Positions 1 to 8,810 of a DNA stretch of 64,000 bases are shown piece after piece. The DNA comes from Lachnospiraceae bacterium. GTDB lineage: Bacteria; Bacillota; Clostridia; Lachnospirales; Lachnospiraceae. The notes beneath the pieces are model-generated. The model was not told where the DNA came from, did no database searches, and saw only the letters and a program-made list of their open reading frames with translations. The stretch covers positions 1 through 64,000 of the forward strand of contig JAQXGF010000069.1 of the NCBI GenBank assembly GCA_029006155.1, read 5' to 3'. The position numbers and the translations under genes are program-made. Numbering within the stretch: position 1 is the stretch's first letter; the number at the start of each line of letters is the position of its first letter.

Positions 1-1
1 A

Positions 2-490
2 AAATGTTTTAATTCTTTTATGGCTCATTATGGAAAGTTTAAAAATGTAAAGAATTATATTGCGATTGTCGGGAGTAAGAATGATCAGGAAAAGGCAGGA
101 TACTATGGTGAGAAGATTGTGCTGAAATGTCAGGAATTTGGTCTTAATACCTGCTGGGTAGCGATGACGCATGGAAAATCAAAAGCACAAATAAAAAGAG
201 GACAGAAACTGCTGATTATTATTTCTCTGGGGTATGGTGAAACACAGGGAGTTCCACATAAAAGCAAGAGTATAAAGGAACTTGGAAAGGCAGACCAGAG
301 TACGGAATGGTTTGAAAGAGGTATGGAGGCCGTAAGCCTGGCACCTACTGCCGTAAATCAGCAGAAGTTTCTTTTTGAACTGAAAAATGGAAATGTTACA
401 GCAAAAAATCTTGGAGGATTTTATTCTAAGATTGATCTTGGAATTGTCAAATATCACTTTGAAGCAGTAACCGGGCATGAGGTAAAGTGA
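2..490 (+). CDS. Nitroreductase family protein, 5' end outside window
   Basis: The reading frame is open to the left edge, so the first ATG at position 20 is probably internal and the protein starts upstream. The visible 160 or so residues resemble the C-terminal two thirds of small FMN-dependent nitroreductases, with a NYIAIVG strand, an Ala-Gly-Tyr-rich helix, GLNTCW, and a C-terminal APTAVNQQ segment followed by a DLGIVKYHFE helix. Such enzymes use NAD(P)H and FMN to reduce nitro compounds or quinones; the substrate here is unknown. Codon use is AT-rich, like the next few genes and unlike mutS onward. Confidence 0.75.
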   Translation, partial: KCFNSFMAHYGKFKNVKNYIAIVGSKNDQEKAGYYGEKIVLKCQEFGLNTCWVAMTHGKSKAQIKRGQKLLIIISLGYGETQGVPHKSKSIKELGKADQSTEWFERGMEAVSLAPTAVNQQKFLFELKNGNVTAKNLGGFYSKIDLGIVKYHFEAVTGHEVK

Positions 491-555
491 TACATACCAA
501 GAAAGACATAGATAAACTGTATTTAAAGCTTTGTTAAAATAAAGTACATGGATTT

Positions 556-1206
556 ATGGATGATAGCGTAATGGATATATATAGATATGGAAGCGATCAG
601 GCTTCCGTTGTCCTGATTCAGATGGTAGGAGAACATGATCTTCCTGGGATAGAACAGGAAATTATGGAAATTTCCAGACTGACAGATGCGGATTTTCAAC
701 TGATAGCAATGAAAGTGAATAACTGGAATCATGATTTGGCTCCCTGGAATGCAGATGCGGTATTTGGAAAAGAAGAATTTGGCGATGGCGCAAAAGACAC
801 TCTTGAGAAGGTTCTGACGTTATGTACAGATTCAAATAAAAATTACTGTATTGGCGGATATTCCATGGCAGGATTATTTGCTCTGTGGACGGCAAGCCAG
901 ACAAATCAATTTGACGGTATTGCAGCGGCCTCCCCGTCTATCTGGTTTCCGGGATTTTTGGAATACATGAAACAACAGAAGATACAAAGTAACTGTGTCT
1001 ATCTGAGCCTTGGAAATAAAGAGGAAAAGACCAAAAACCCTGTCATGGCGCAGGTGGGTAATTGTATACGACAGGCATATACATGGATGCATGAAGAAGG
1101 AATGCGATGCACACTGGAGTGGAATCAGGGCGGTCATTTTAAAGAGCCAGGATTGCGGACAGCCAAAGCCTTTGCCTGGGTAATGAACAATTTGAGCCTT
1201 TCTTAG
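556..1206 (+). CDS. Alpha/beta hydrolase, esterase-like
   Basis: This 216-residue protein has the serine-hydrolase nucleophile elbow GYSMAG, with the probable nucleophile at Ser103, and a C-terminal GGHF motif with the probable catalytic His at 194. These are the hallmarks of the alpha/beta-hydrolase esterase group. There is no signal peptide, so it should act in the cytoplasm. The ribosome site before the ATG at 556 is weak; the ATG at 571 is an alternative. It stands alone between the nitroreductase and a secreted protein. The substrate cannot be inferred. Confidence 0.65.
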   Translation: MDDSVMDIYRYGSDQASVVLIQMVGEHDLPGIEQEIMEISRLTDADFQLIAMKVNNWNHDLAPWNADAVFGKEEFGDGAKDTLEKVLTLCTDSNKNYCIGGYSMAGLFALWTASQTNQFDGIAAASPSIWFPGFLEYMKQQKIQSNCVYLSLGNKEEKTKNPVMAQVGNCIRQAYTWMHEEGMRCTLEWNQGGHFKEPGLRTAKAFAWVMNNLSLS

Positions 1207-1474
1207 AGGAAATCTAAATGACCGGAGAAATGATGTGACAGGCATAATGCTGTTCTACGAATGCAGATCGTGATAAACGGCACGATATATGAAAATTTTG
1301 CGGAGGTGGTATAAAAGTTGACATCAACTTTTGCAACATTATCTCAAATCAGAAGAATTAGTACTAGAGATGCATGGTTGACCATTTACAAATTTACCAT
1401 TCGCACGACGTTTAAAATTGACACAAGTATACTTTAAAAGTATAATCAAAGGAACATCGAAAGGGGCAAAGATC
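1207..1474 (+). other. Intergenic leader with palindrome
   Basis: This 268-base gap contains no gene I recognise. It carries a perfect inverted repeat at 1313-1332 (AAAAGTTGA, two bases, TCAACTTTT), which could be an operator or a small cruciform. A consensus promoter lies near its right end. Confidence 0.5.
1418..1446 (+). promoter_or_regulatory. Sigma-A type promoter of the Ig-like protein gene
   Basis: A perfect -35 TTGACA (1418-1423) and a perfect -10 TATAAT (1441-1446) are separated by 17 bases. Transcription would start near 1453, just before the AAGGGG ribosome site of the gene at 1475. Confidence 0.8.
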
Positions 1475-2401
1475 ATGAAAACAAGCAGAAAAAATCTATC
1501 ATTTATTTTTGTACTATCACTGATTCTGACTTTATTTGTCGGTATAGTGCCTGTGCAGGCGGCAACTGCAAAATCCGGTAAAGTCGTTGTAACTGTTCCA
1601 AATATTACTCTGTATGTTGGCGACAGCCAGAACAACAGTACGCCAATCACTGTAAAGTATAACGATAAGAAGGTAACAGACGGCATCAAATACAGTACAA
1701 GCAATAAGAAAATTGCAACGGTAAAGAAAGGCAAAATTGTTGCTTCAAAAAAAGGTACTGCAACGATTTCTGTAAAATACAAAAATAAGACCTGCCGTTT
1801 CAAAGTCACGGTAAAAAATGCAGCTCTTCATTTAAATCAAAAGACATTATCCTTACAGAAAGGCACGCCATATACGTTTAAAGCATACGCAAACAATACA
1901 CAGCTGAAAGCAACTTCTGTAAAATGGACAACGAGCAATAAGAAAATTGTTTCTGTAAGTAAAAATGGAACAATCAAAGCACTCAAAAATGGTAAAGCAG
2001 TTATCACAGCGAAAACAAGCTTCGGGACTGCAAAATGTACAGTAACAGTATCCGCGCATCAGCACACTTGGGTAGACCATATGGCTACCAAGGAGGTGGC
2101 GAGGACTGTGTACCACGATGCTGTGTACGAAACGGTTACCATTCCTGCAGTTACTAAGCTCCAGATTCAGTGTGTAAGTTGCGGTCAATGGTTTGATAGC
2201 CTTGATGAACTGGAATGGCATCAAGTTGTTGATACCAACGGTAAATGCAGTGGTATTGATGGAAGTCTTACTCGTGATGTTGTCATTACCCCTGCACATA
2301 CTGAGAAAAAGCTTGTCAAGGAGGCTTACGACGAGACCGTCTACGATACGCAGACTTACGTCGATTACCAGTACTGCTCTGGCTGTGGTCAGCGCAAATA
2401 G
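1475..2401 (+). CDS. Secreted protein with two Big2 Ig-like domains and Cys pairs
   Basis: The start is the ATG at 1475, preceded by AAGGGG; the frame is open further upstream to 1418 but that lies in the promoter. Residues 1-29 form a signal peptide ending in PVQA. Two tandem bacterial Ig-like (Big_2) domains follow, each with the Tyr/Trp-x-(S/T)-S-N-K-K-I and KGTA(T/V)I-type strands. The last 115 residues contain CVSCG, a distant Cys and CSGCG near the end, a zinc-ribbon-like pattern unusual outside the membrane. No LPXTG or membrane anchor is present, so it is probably released or held non-covalently at the wall. Its ligand is unknown. Confidence 0.75.
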   Translation: MKTSRKNLSFIFVLSLILTLFVGIVPVQAATAKSGKVVVTVPNITLYVGDSQNNSTPITVKYNDKKVTDGIKYSTSNKKIATVKKGKIVASKKGTATISVKYKNKTCRFKVTVKNAALHLNQKTLSLQKGTPYTFKAYANNTQLKATSVKWTTSNKKIVSVSKNGTIKALKNGKAVITAKTSFGTAKCTVTVSAHQHTWVDHMATKEVARTVYHDAVYETVTIPAVTKLQIQCVSCGQWFDSLDELEWHQVVDTNGKCSGIDGSLTRDVVITPAHTEKKLVKEAYDETVYDTQTYVDYQYCSGCGQRK

Positions 2402-2505
2402 TTGCTGCTCTTGAGGACTGGTGGGGATTTTCTCCAGCAATTCTTTCCGGCAAAAAGAATATAGGGCGTGTGAAAAAATGAGAATTTTGGAGCACGCTCC
2501 TTTTT

Positions 2506-2697
2506 ATGCCGAATCGTAGAAACTACATCAATATTTACATGCAGCGTTCCTTAGTTAAGGCGGTTGAACGATATCCCGAAGAAACGATGATACCCAAAAC
2601 AGTAATTCTGGAAAAAGCTGTTCAGGAATATCTGAAACGGAACAATGCGAAAGCTTTTCGGAGCCTTATATGGCCTTTCTTCGCCATTCAGCCTTGA
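2506..2697 (+). CDS. Small protein, possible ribbon-helix-helix type
   Basis: This 63-residue frame starts with a basic strand-like segment (NYINIYMQ) followed by two predicted helices, the second ending in AVQEYLKRN, which is reminiscent of short ribbon-helix-helix DNA-binding proteins. There is no clear ribosome site, and a short GGAG/CTCC hairpin followed by T's lies directly before the ATG, so translation is uncertain. The C-terminal part looks non-native and it may be a remnant. Confidence 0.35.
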   Translation: MPNRRNYINIYMQRSLVKAVERYPEETMIPKTVILEKAVQEYLKRNNAKAFRSLIWPFFAIQP

Positions 2698-2716
2698 AAA
2701 TTTGGGCTTTTTTTGT
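2690..2716 (+). terminator. Weak terminator before mutS
   Basis: An AGCC/GGCT stem with an AT-rich loop is followed by seven T's. The stem is short, so efficiency is doubtful. It lies between the AT-rich accessory block and the mutS leader. Confidence 0.4.
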
Positions 2717-2831
2717 TACAATGAAGTTCGTTTTGAAGAGATATAGATAATATTAGGAAGATTTCCGTATTTTTGATAATAGTATATAGACGGATAAAGG
2801 GACGGAAAAGCCTGTAAATACGAGGAAAGTT

Positions 2832-5570
2832 ATGAAAAATAGAACTAGGAAGACACAGACAAGCGAGTTAACGCAGTCGATACAGCACAAATATATTGAA
2901 GTTAGCGGAAAAAGGATATGCTGTGACACTATTACACCGATGCTTCAATGTTGGATTGAAACTAAGGAAAAATATCAGGATTGCATCCTTTTTTACCGCC
3001 TTGGAGATTTTTACGAAATGTTTTTTGACGATGCATTGATTGCCTCGAAAGAATTGGAAATCACTCTCACCGGGAAGGACTGTGGGCTTGAGGAGCGGGC
3101 TCCGATGTGTGGGGTGCCGTATCATGCGGTGGATGCGTATCTGAATAAGCTTGTCTCAAAGGGGTATAAGGTAGCGATTTGTGAGCAGCTGGAGGATCCG
3201 AAGCAGGCGAAGGGGCTTGTGAAGCGGGATGTCATTCGTGTTGTGACGCCGGGGACGAATCTGGATGCGCAGGCGCTTGATGAGACCCGGAATAATTATC
3301 TGATGTGTATTGTCTGCATGGAGGATCGCTATGGTCTGGCTGTTGCAGACATTTCTACGGGCGAATATCTCGTGACGGAGCTGGACAGTGAGAAAAAGCT
3401 GCTCGATGAGATCAATAAATTTTCTCCGTCGGAGATTATCTGCAATCATTCTTTTTACGTCAGTGGTGTGGACATTGAAGATATGAAGGAACGGCTGCAT
3501 ATTTCGGTCTTTTCCCTGGATTCGTGGTACTTTGATGACGCTTTATGTGCGCGGAATCTGATGGAGCATTTTCATGTCTCTTCTTTGAGCGGACTTGGGC
3601 TGGATGCGTATAGCTGCGGCATTATCGCGGCAGGGGCGCTTTTGCAGTACCTGATCGAGACGCAGAAGACTTCGATTGCGAATCTGACTTCTCTGACTCC
3701 GTATTCGATTTCCAAATATATGGTGCTGGACAGCTCGACACGCCGGAATCTGGAGCTCTGTGAGACATTGCGTGAAAAAAATAAGCGCGGCTCTCTGCTC
3801 TGGGTGCTGGATAAGACGAAGACGGCAATGGGAGCGCGGCTGCTTCGCCGGTATCTGGAACAGCCATTGATCGAAAAAGAAGAGATCATGCAACGGTTGG
3901 ATGCAGTAGAAGAGCTGAAAAATAATGCGATCACGCGGGAGGAACTGCGGGAATATTTGAACCCGGTCTATGATCTGGAACGTCTCATCAGCCGGATCAG
4001 TTATCAGACAGCCAATCCGCGTGATCTTGTTGCGTTTAAGACGTCGCTGTCCATGCTGCCACACATCAAGTATATTATGAAAAGTCTGCAGTCGCCTCTG
4101 CTTGTGCAGCTGCAGGAGGAACTGGATGAGCTGGCGGATCTGTTTGCCCTCGTGGATGCAGCGATTGTGGAAGAACCTCCGATCAGCATCCGGGATGGCG
4201 GATTTATCAAAGAAGGATATAATGAGGAAGTCGACCGACTCCGGCAGGCAAAGACAGAAGGTAAGTCCTGGCTGGCAAAGCTGGAGGCTGAGGAGCGGGA
4301 AAAGACCGGAATCAAAACGATGAAGGTCAAGTATAATAAAGTGTTCGGATATTATCTGGAAGTGACGAATTCCTATAAGGATATGGTGCCGGACTACTAC
4401 ACGCGCAAGCAGACATTGACAAACGCGGAGCGCTATATCACGCCGGAACTCAAAGAGCTGGAGGAGACGATCCTTGGCTCTGAGGATAAGCTGACGGCAC
4501 TGGAATATGACCTTTACGTTGAGGTCCGTGGAAAAATCGCAGATGAGATTCTGCGCATTCAGAAGACGGCGCATGCCATTGCGGGTGTGGATGTTTTTGC
4601 GTCGCTGGCGCTCGTCGCAGAGCGGGGCAATTATGTGAAGCCGTCGATCAATGAAAAGGGCATTCTGGATATTAAAAATGGCCGCCATCCGGTCGTGGAA
4701 AAAATGATTCCGAATGACATGTTCATCGCAAATGATACGTATCTGGATAATGGCAAGAGCCGGATCTCGATCATCACCGGCCCGAACATGGCAGGAAAAT
4801 CGACGTATATGCGTCAGACGGCCCTGATCGTGCTCATGGCACAGATCGGCAGCTTTGTCCCGGCGGATGCGGCGAAGATCGGACTGGTCGACCGGATCTT
4901 TACGAGGGTCGGCGCGTCGGATGATCTGGCGAGCGGACAGAGTACGTTCATGGTGGAAATGACAGAGGTGGCGAACATCCTGCGCAATGCGACGCGCAAC
5001 AGCCTGCTCATTCTCGATGAGATCGGACGCGGCACGAGCACTTTTGATGGTCTGAGCATCGCATGGGCGGTCGTGGAGTATATCAGCAATCCAAAGCTGC
5101 TCGGAGCAAAGACGCTCTTTGCGACGCATTACCACGAACTGACGGAGCTGGAGGGCAAGCTGCCGGGCGTGAATAATTACTGCATCGCAGTAAAGGAGAA
5201 CGGCGATGATATCGTATTTCTGCGCAAGATCATTCAGGGCGGCGCGGACAAGAGCTACGGGATTCAGGTCGCGAAGCTGGCAGGCGTTCCGGATATGGTG
5301 ATCGAGCGGGCAAAAGAGCTCGCTGAGGAGCTGACAAACGCGGATATCACGGTGCATGTGCAGGGCGGCGATGCGGAGAGCCAGAAAGCAAAAAAGACAA
5401 AGACACAAAAATACGATCAGGTGGATCTGGATCAGATGTCGCTGTTTGATACCGTGAGTGATTCGGATGTGTTAAAGGAGCTGCAGGAGCTCGAAGTGTC
5501 CACGATGACACCGATTGACGCGCTTAATACCCTGTATCGATTACAGAATAAGCTGAAGAACCGCTGGTAG
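2832..5570 (+). CDS. mutS: DNA mismatch repair protein MutS
   Basis: MutS recognises mismatches and recruits MutL. The mismatch-reading Phe-x-Glu motif is at F60-Y-E62, Walker A GPNMAGKST at about 650-658 and Walker B LLILDE at about 725-730, followed by the GRGTSTFDG signature. At 912 residues it is longer than most MutS because about 36 residues precede the usual start region (TPMLQ at residue 35 onward). The ATG at 2832 has a good GAGGAAAG site, whereas the internal ATG at 2940 has none, so the extension is probably made. It is followed by mutL after 11 bases. The first 200 or so bases are more AT-rich than the rest. Confidence 0.97.
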   Translation: MKNRTRKTQTSELTQSIQHKYIEVSGKRICCDTITPMLQCWIETKEKYQDCILFYRLGDFYEMFFDDALIASKELEITLTGKDCGLEERAPMCGVPYHAVDAYLNKLVSKGYKVAICEQLEDPKQAKGLVKRDVIRVVTPGTNLDAQALDETRNNYLMCIVCMEDRYGLAVADISTGEYLVTELDSEKKLLDEINKFSPSEIICNHSFYVSGVDIEDMKERLHISVFSLDSWYFDDALCARNLMEHFHVSSLSGLGLDAYSCGIIAAGALLQYLIETQKTSIANLTSLTPYSISKYMVLDSSTRRNLELCETLREKNKRGSLLWVLDKTKTAMGARLLRRYLEQPLIEKEEIMQRLDAVEELKNNAITREELREYLNPVYDLERLISRISYQTANPRDLVAFKTSLSMLPHIKYIMKSLQSPLLVQLQEELDELADLFALVDAAIVEEPPISIRDGGFIKEGYNEEVDRLRQAKTEGKSWLAKLEAEEREKTGIKTMKVKYNKVFGYYLEVTNSYKDMVPDYYTRKQTLTNAERYITPELKELEETILGSEDKLTALEYDLYVEVRGKIADEILRIQKTAHAIAGVDVFASLALVAERGNYVKPSINEKGILDIKNGRHPVVEKMIPNDMFIANDTYLDNGKSRISIITGPNMAGKSTYMRQTALIVLMAQIGSFVPADAAKIGLVDRIFTRVGASDDLASGQSTFMVEMTEVANILRNATRNSLLILDEIGRGTSTFDGLSIAWAVVEYISNPKLLGAKTLFATHYHELTELEGKLPGVNNYCIAVKENGDDIVFLRKIIQGGADKSYGIQVAKLAGVPDMVIERAKELAEELTNADITVHVQGGDAESQKAKKTKTQKYDQVDLDQMSLFDTVSDSDVLKELQELEVSTMTPIDALNTLYRLQNKLKNRW

Positions 5571-5581
5571 GAGGTGGTACT

Positions 5582-7801
5582 TTGAACGAGATCGTTTTAT
5601 TGAGTCAGGATACGATCGATAAAATCGCGGCCGGTGAGGTCGTAGAGCGTCCGGCTTCGGTTGTAAAGGAGCTTGTAGAAAATGCGGTGGATGCCGGGGC
5701 AAATGCTGTGACTGTAGAGATCCGGGACGGCGGTACCTCGCTTGTGCGTATCACAGATAATGGCTGCGGCATTCCGAAGGAGCAGGTACGCATCGCCTAT
5801 ATGCAGCATGCGACGAGTAAAATCCGAAAGGTGGAGGATCTGCTGACATCCGGTACTCTTGGTTTCCGGGGTGAGGCACTTTCGAGTATTGCGGCAGTCA
5901 GTCAGGTGGAGATGATCACAAAGACGGCCGGCAGCCTGACCGGGGTGCGCTATGTCATTGAGGGCGGCACCGAAAAGTCTTTGGAAGAGATCGGTGCGCC
6001 GGAGGGGACGACATTCCTCGTGCACAATCTTTTCTATAATACACCTGCCCGGAAGAAGTTCCTCAAATCCGCATCGTCCGAAGCGGGCTATGTGAGTGAT
6101 CTGCTGGAGCGCATGGCTCTGTCACATCCGAACATCTCGTTTAAATTTATCAGCAATCGGGATACGAAGCTGCATACGTCCGGCAACTGCAATCTGAAGG
6201 ACATCATTTACAGCATTTATGGGCGGGATATCGCAGCAAATCTGGTGACAGCGGAGGCAGATTATGGGAATATCAAGATTCATGGCTTTATCGGAAAGCC
6301 GGTGATCTCCAGAGGCAACCGGAATTATGAGAATTATTTTGTCAACGGGCGTTATGTGAAGAGCACGATCATCGCGCGGGCGATCGAGGATGCCTACAAA
6401 GCGTTTATGATGAGTCATCGGTATCCGTTTACGGTACTGCAGATCGAGGTCAATACCGAAGAAGTAGATGTCAACGTGCATCCGCAGAAGCTGGAAGTGC
6501 GCTTTGCCAATCAGCAGGAGATTTATGAGAAGGTATTACAGACCGTAAAGGAAGCATTGCTCGGCAAAGAGCTGATCCCGGAGTTCACGATCGACGGGCC
6601 GAAGAAGCCTGCCGGGGAAAAAGCGCCGGGGAGCAGACCGGCTGGCGGTAATACAAGTGAAGGGCAGAACAGTATTGCTGGAACAGGTGCACATAGTGAA
6701 CGAGAGCGTGCTCAGAGCGGAAGTAGCGGCGGTCAGGAAAGTACTTTGGGCAGATCTGATAGACGAGAGCGTGCTCAGAGCGATAGAAATGAGCAGAGCG
6801 GTGCTGTGCGTTACCCGGAGCCGTTTGAGAAAATCCGCAGCCAGCTGATTGCGGAGGCGAACAGTCCGTATGAGATCAAATATCCGCAGCGGGATCGGCG
6901 TGGAGGCTTGATGAAGCCGGTGACGGGAAGCATCGTAGCGGGGCAGACACGGGATGCTCAGGCAGATAGCGGGCAGCAGATGGCTGAGCACGGAAAACAA
7001 ATGTCAGAGTCAGCCGATCATGTATCTGCAGGAGTATCACAGGACGCAAATGCTCAGGCAGATATAGCGCCTTCTGCAGCACCACTTCCAGACCGTATGC
7101 AGCCGGATACTCCTGTAGCGCAGGCACTTGCCGAGGACATTGCGCGTCAGAAGGAAGAAGAAGCAGAGCGCAAGGGTGTTCAGATGGAGCTGTTTTCGAA
7201 TAAGCTGCTCACAGAGGAAAGCCGTGCTCATCACAAGCTGATCGGGCAGGTGTTTGACACGTACTGGATCGTGGAGTTTGAGGAGAAGATGTATATCATC
7301 GATCAGCACGCCGCGCATGAAAAGGTGATGTATGAGCGTTTCATGAAACAGTACCGGGAGAAGCGCCAGACATCCCAGATGGTTACGCCGCCGGTCATCG
7401 TGACCTTAAGTCTGCAAGAAGAGACGCTTCTGAAACGGCATCTTTCGGAATTTCAGGCGGTCGGCTTTGAGATCGAACCGTTCGGTGGACGGGAGTATGC
7501 GATCAGTGCAGTTCCGGATAACCTGTACGGGCTCGCGAGCCGGGAGCTGTTTCTGGAGATTCTCGACGGATTGTCGGATGTGTCGGAACGCGCTTCGGAT
7601 CAGATTGTGCTGGAAAAGATCGCGTCGATGTCCTGCAAGGCAGCGGTAAAGGGAAACAGCCATCTGAGCGCGGCGGAGGCGGATGCGCTGATCGGCGAGC
7701 TGCTCACTTTGGAGAATCCGTACAATTGTCCACACGGGCGTCCGACGATCATCACGATGACGAAATATGAGATGGAGAAAAAATTCAAACGGGTATTATA
7801 G
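5582..7801 (+). CDS. mutL: DNA mismatch repair endonuclease MutL
   Basis: The start is TTG at 5582 behind GGAGG; the protein begins exactly where the conserved GHKL ATPase motifs require (IAAGEVVERPASVVKE, DNGCGI, GFRGEAL). The C-terminal domain has the metal-binding nicking motif DQHAAHEKVMYE (about 574-585) and CPHGRPT, so this is the endonuclease type used by bacteria without MutH. The linker (about 340-530) is low-complexity and contains two copies of an ERERAQS/RRERAQS segment encoded by a near-identical 19-base repeat. It is co-transcribed with mutS and miaA. Confidence 0.97.
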   Translation: MNEIVLLSQDTIDKIAAGEVVERPASVVKELVENAVDAGANAVTVEIRDGGTSLVRITDNGCGIPKEQVRIAYMQHATSKIRKVEDLLTSGTLGFRGEALSSIAAVSQVEMITKTAGSLTGVRYVIEGGTEKSLEEIGAPEGTTFLVHNLFYNTPARKKFLKSASSEAGYVSDLLERMALSHPNISFKFISNRDTKLHTSGNCNLKDIIYSIYGRDIAANLVTAEADYGNIKIHGFIGKPVISRGNRNYENYFVNGRYVKSTIIARAIEDAYKAFMMSHRYPFTVLQIEVNTEEVDVNVHPQKLEVRFANQQEIYEKVLQTVKEALLGKELIPEFTIDGPKKPAGEKAPGSRPAGGNTSEGQNSIAGTGAHSERERAQSGSSGGQESTLGRSDRRERAQSDRNEQSGAVRYPEPFEKIRSQLIAEANSPYEIKYPQRDRRGGLMKPVTGSIVAGQTRDAQADSGQQMAEHGKQMSESADHVSAGVSQDANAQADIAPSAAPLPDRMQPDTPVAQALAEDIARQKEEEAERKGVQMELFSNKLLTEESRAHHKLIGQVFDTYWIVEFEEKMYIIDQHAAHEKVMYERFMKQYREKRQTSQMVTPPVIVTLSLQEETLLKRHLSEFQAVGFEIEPFGGREYAISAVPDNLYGLASRELFLEILDGLSDVSERASDQIVLEKIASMSCKAAVKGNSHLSAAEADALIGELLTLENPYNCPHGRPTIITMTKYEMEKKFKRVL
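6701..6782 (+). repeat. Short repeat in the MutL linker
   Basis: The 19-base sequence cgagagcgtgctcagagcg occurs at 6701-6719 and again at 6764-6782, both in the same frame inside mutL. It encodes ERAQS-type linker residues and is a plausible site for slippage or recombination-mediated length change. Confidence 0.7.
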
Positions 7802-7809
7802 GGAGCATT

Positions 7810-8787
7810 ATGGAAGAGAGTAGAAAGAAGGAAGCGGTGGATGCGGGAAAACTGGTCATTCTTACCGGCCCGACGGCGGTCGGAAAGACTGCACTGTCGG
7901 TAGCACTTGCAAAAAAAATCGGTGGTGAGATCATTTCCGCAGATTCCATGCAGGTCTACCGCGGGATGGACATTGGCTCTGCAAAAGTGACAAGAGAAGA
8001 GATGCAGGGGGTTCCGCATTTCCTGATCAATGAATTTGATCCGGCGGAGGAATTTCATGTCGTGCGCTTTCAGGAGTATGCGAAGCGCTATATCCGGGAG
8101 ATTCAGAGCCGCGGACATATCCCGATTCTGGTCGGCGGTACCGGATTTTATATTCAGGCAGTTCTGTATGATATTGATTTTACAGAAAATGGAAGTGATC
8201 ACAGCTACCGGGAAGGACTGGAAGCACTGGCGAAGGAACGCGGGGCAGAGCATTTACATGCAATGCTTGCGGCAGTGGATCCGGCATCTGCAGAGGCGAT
8301 TCATGCGAACAATGTCAAGCGGGTCATCCGTGCGCTGGAATTTTATCAGGAGACCGGGGAACGAATTTCCGAGCACAATGAGGCAGAGCGTCAGAAAGCG
8401 TCGCCTTACCGGTTTGCATATTTCGTGCTCAATGATGCGCGTGACCGGATTTATGCGAATATCGACCGGCGTGTCGATCGGATGCTTGAGCACGGACTCG
8501 TGGACGAAGTGCGGCGCCTGCAGGCGCAGGGCTGCACCAGAGACATGGTATCGATGCAGGGACTTGGCTATAAAGAGATTTTGGATTATCTGGATGGGCG
8601 CTGTTCCTATGAAGAGGCTGTCCGCATTTTGAAACGGGATACGCGGCATTTCGCCAAGCGCCAGATCACATGGTTCAAGCGGGAACGTGATGTGACCTGG
8701 GTCAATAAGCAGGAGATCGGCTACGAGCCGCAGCAGCTGATGGCGTATATGCTCCCGGAGCTTGCAAAGCGTGGGATTTATAGATAA
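7810..8787 (+). CDS. miaA: tRNA dimethylallyltransferase MiaA
   Basis: MiaA adds the dimethylallyl group to A37 of tRNAs reading UNN codons. The P-loop GPTAVGKT is at residues 20-27, followed by ISADSMQVYRGMDIGSAK and the DPASA/IHANNVKRVIRALE motifs typical of the family. The length of 325 residues is normal. It starts 8 bases after mutL with GGGAG ahead of the ATG and belongs to the mutSL operon. The usual partner miaB is not present upstream of mutS in this window. Confidence 0.96.
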   Translation: MEESRKKEAVDAGKLVILTGPTAVGKTALSVALAKKIGGEIISADSMQVYRGMDIGSAKVTREEMQGVPHFLINEFDPAEEFHVVRFQEYAKRYIREIQSRGHIPILVGGTGFYIQAVLYDIDFTENGSDHSYREGLEALAKERGAEHLHAMLAAVDPASAEAIHANNVKRVIRALEFYQETGERISEHNEAERQKASPYRFAYFVLNDARDRIYANIDRRVDRMLEHGLVDEVRRLQAQGCTRDMVSMQGLGYKEILDYLDGRCSYEEAVRILKRDTRHFAKRQITWFKRERDVTWVNKQEIGYEPQQLMAYMLPELAKRGIYR

Positions 8788-8810
8788 CATAGAAACACAG
8801 GAGAAAACAC

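Noticed and set aside
2193-2414. 73-codon plus-strand frame inside the Ig-like protein gene
   Set aside because: It lies wholly within a well-supported gene and has no ribosome site.
3543-5408. Long minus-strand open frame (621 codons) inside mutS
   Set aside because: It is the antisense shadow of a GC-biased gene; composition is Arg/His/Ile-rich with no domain, and mutS is intact on the other strand.
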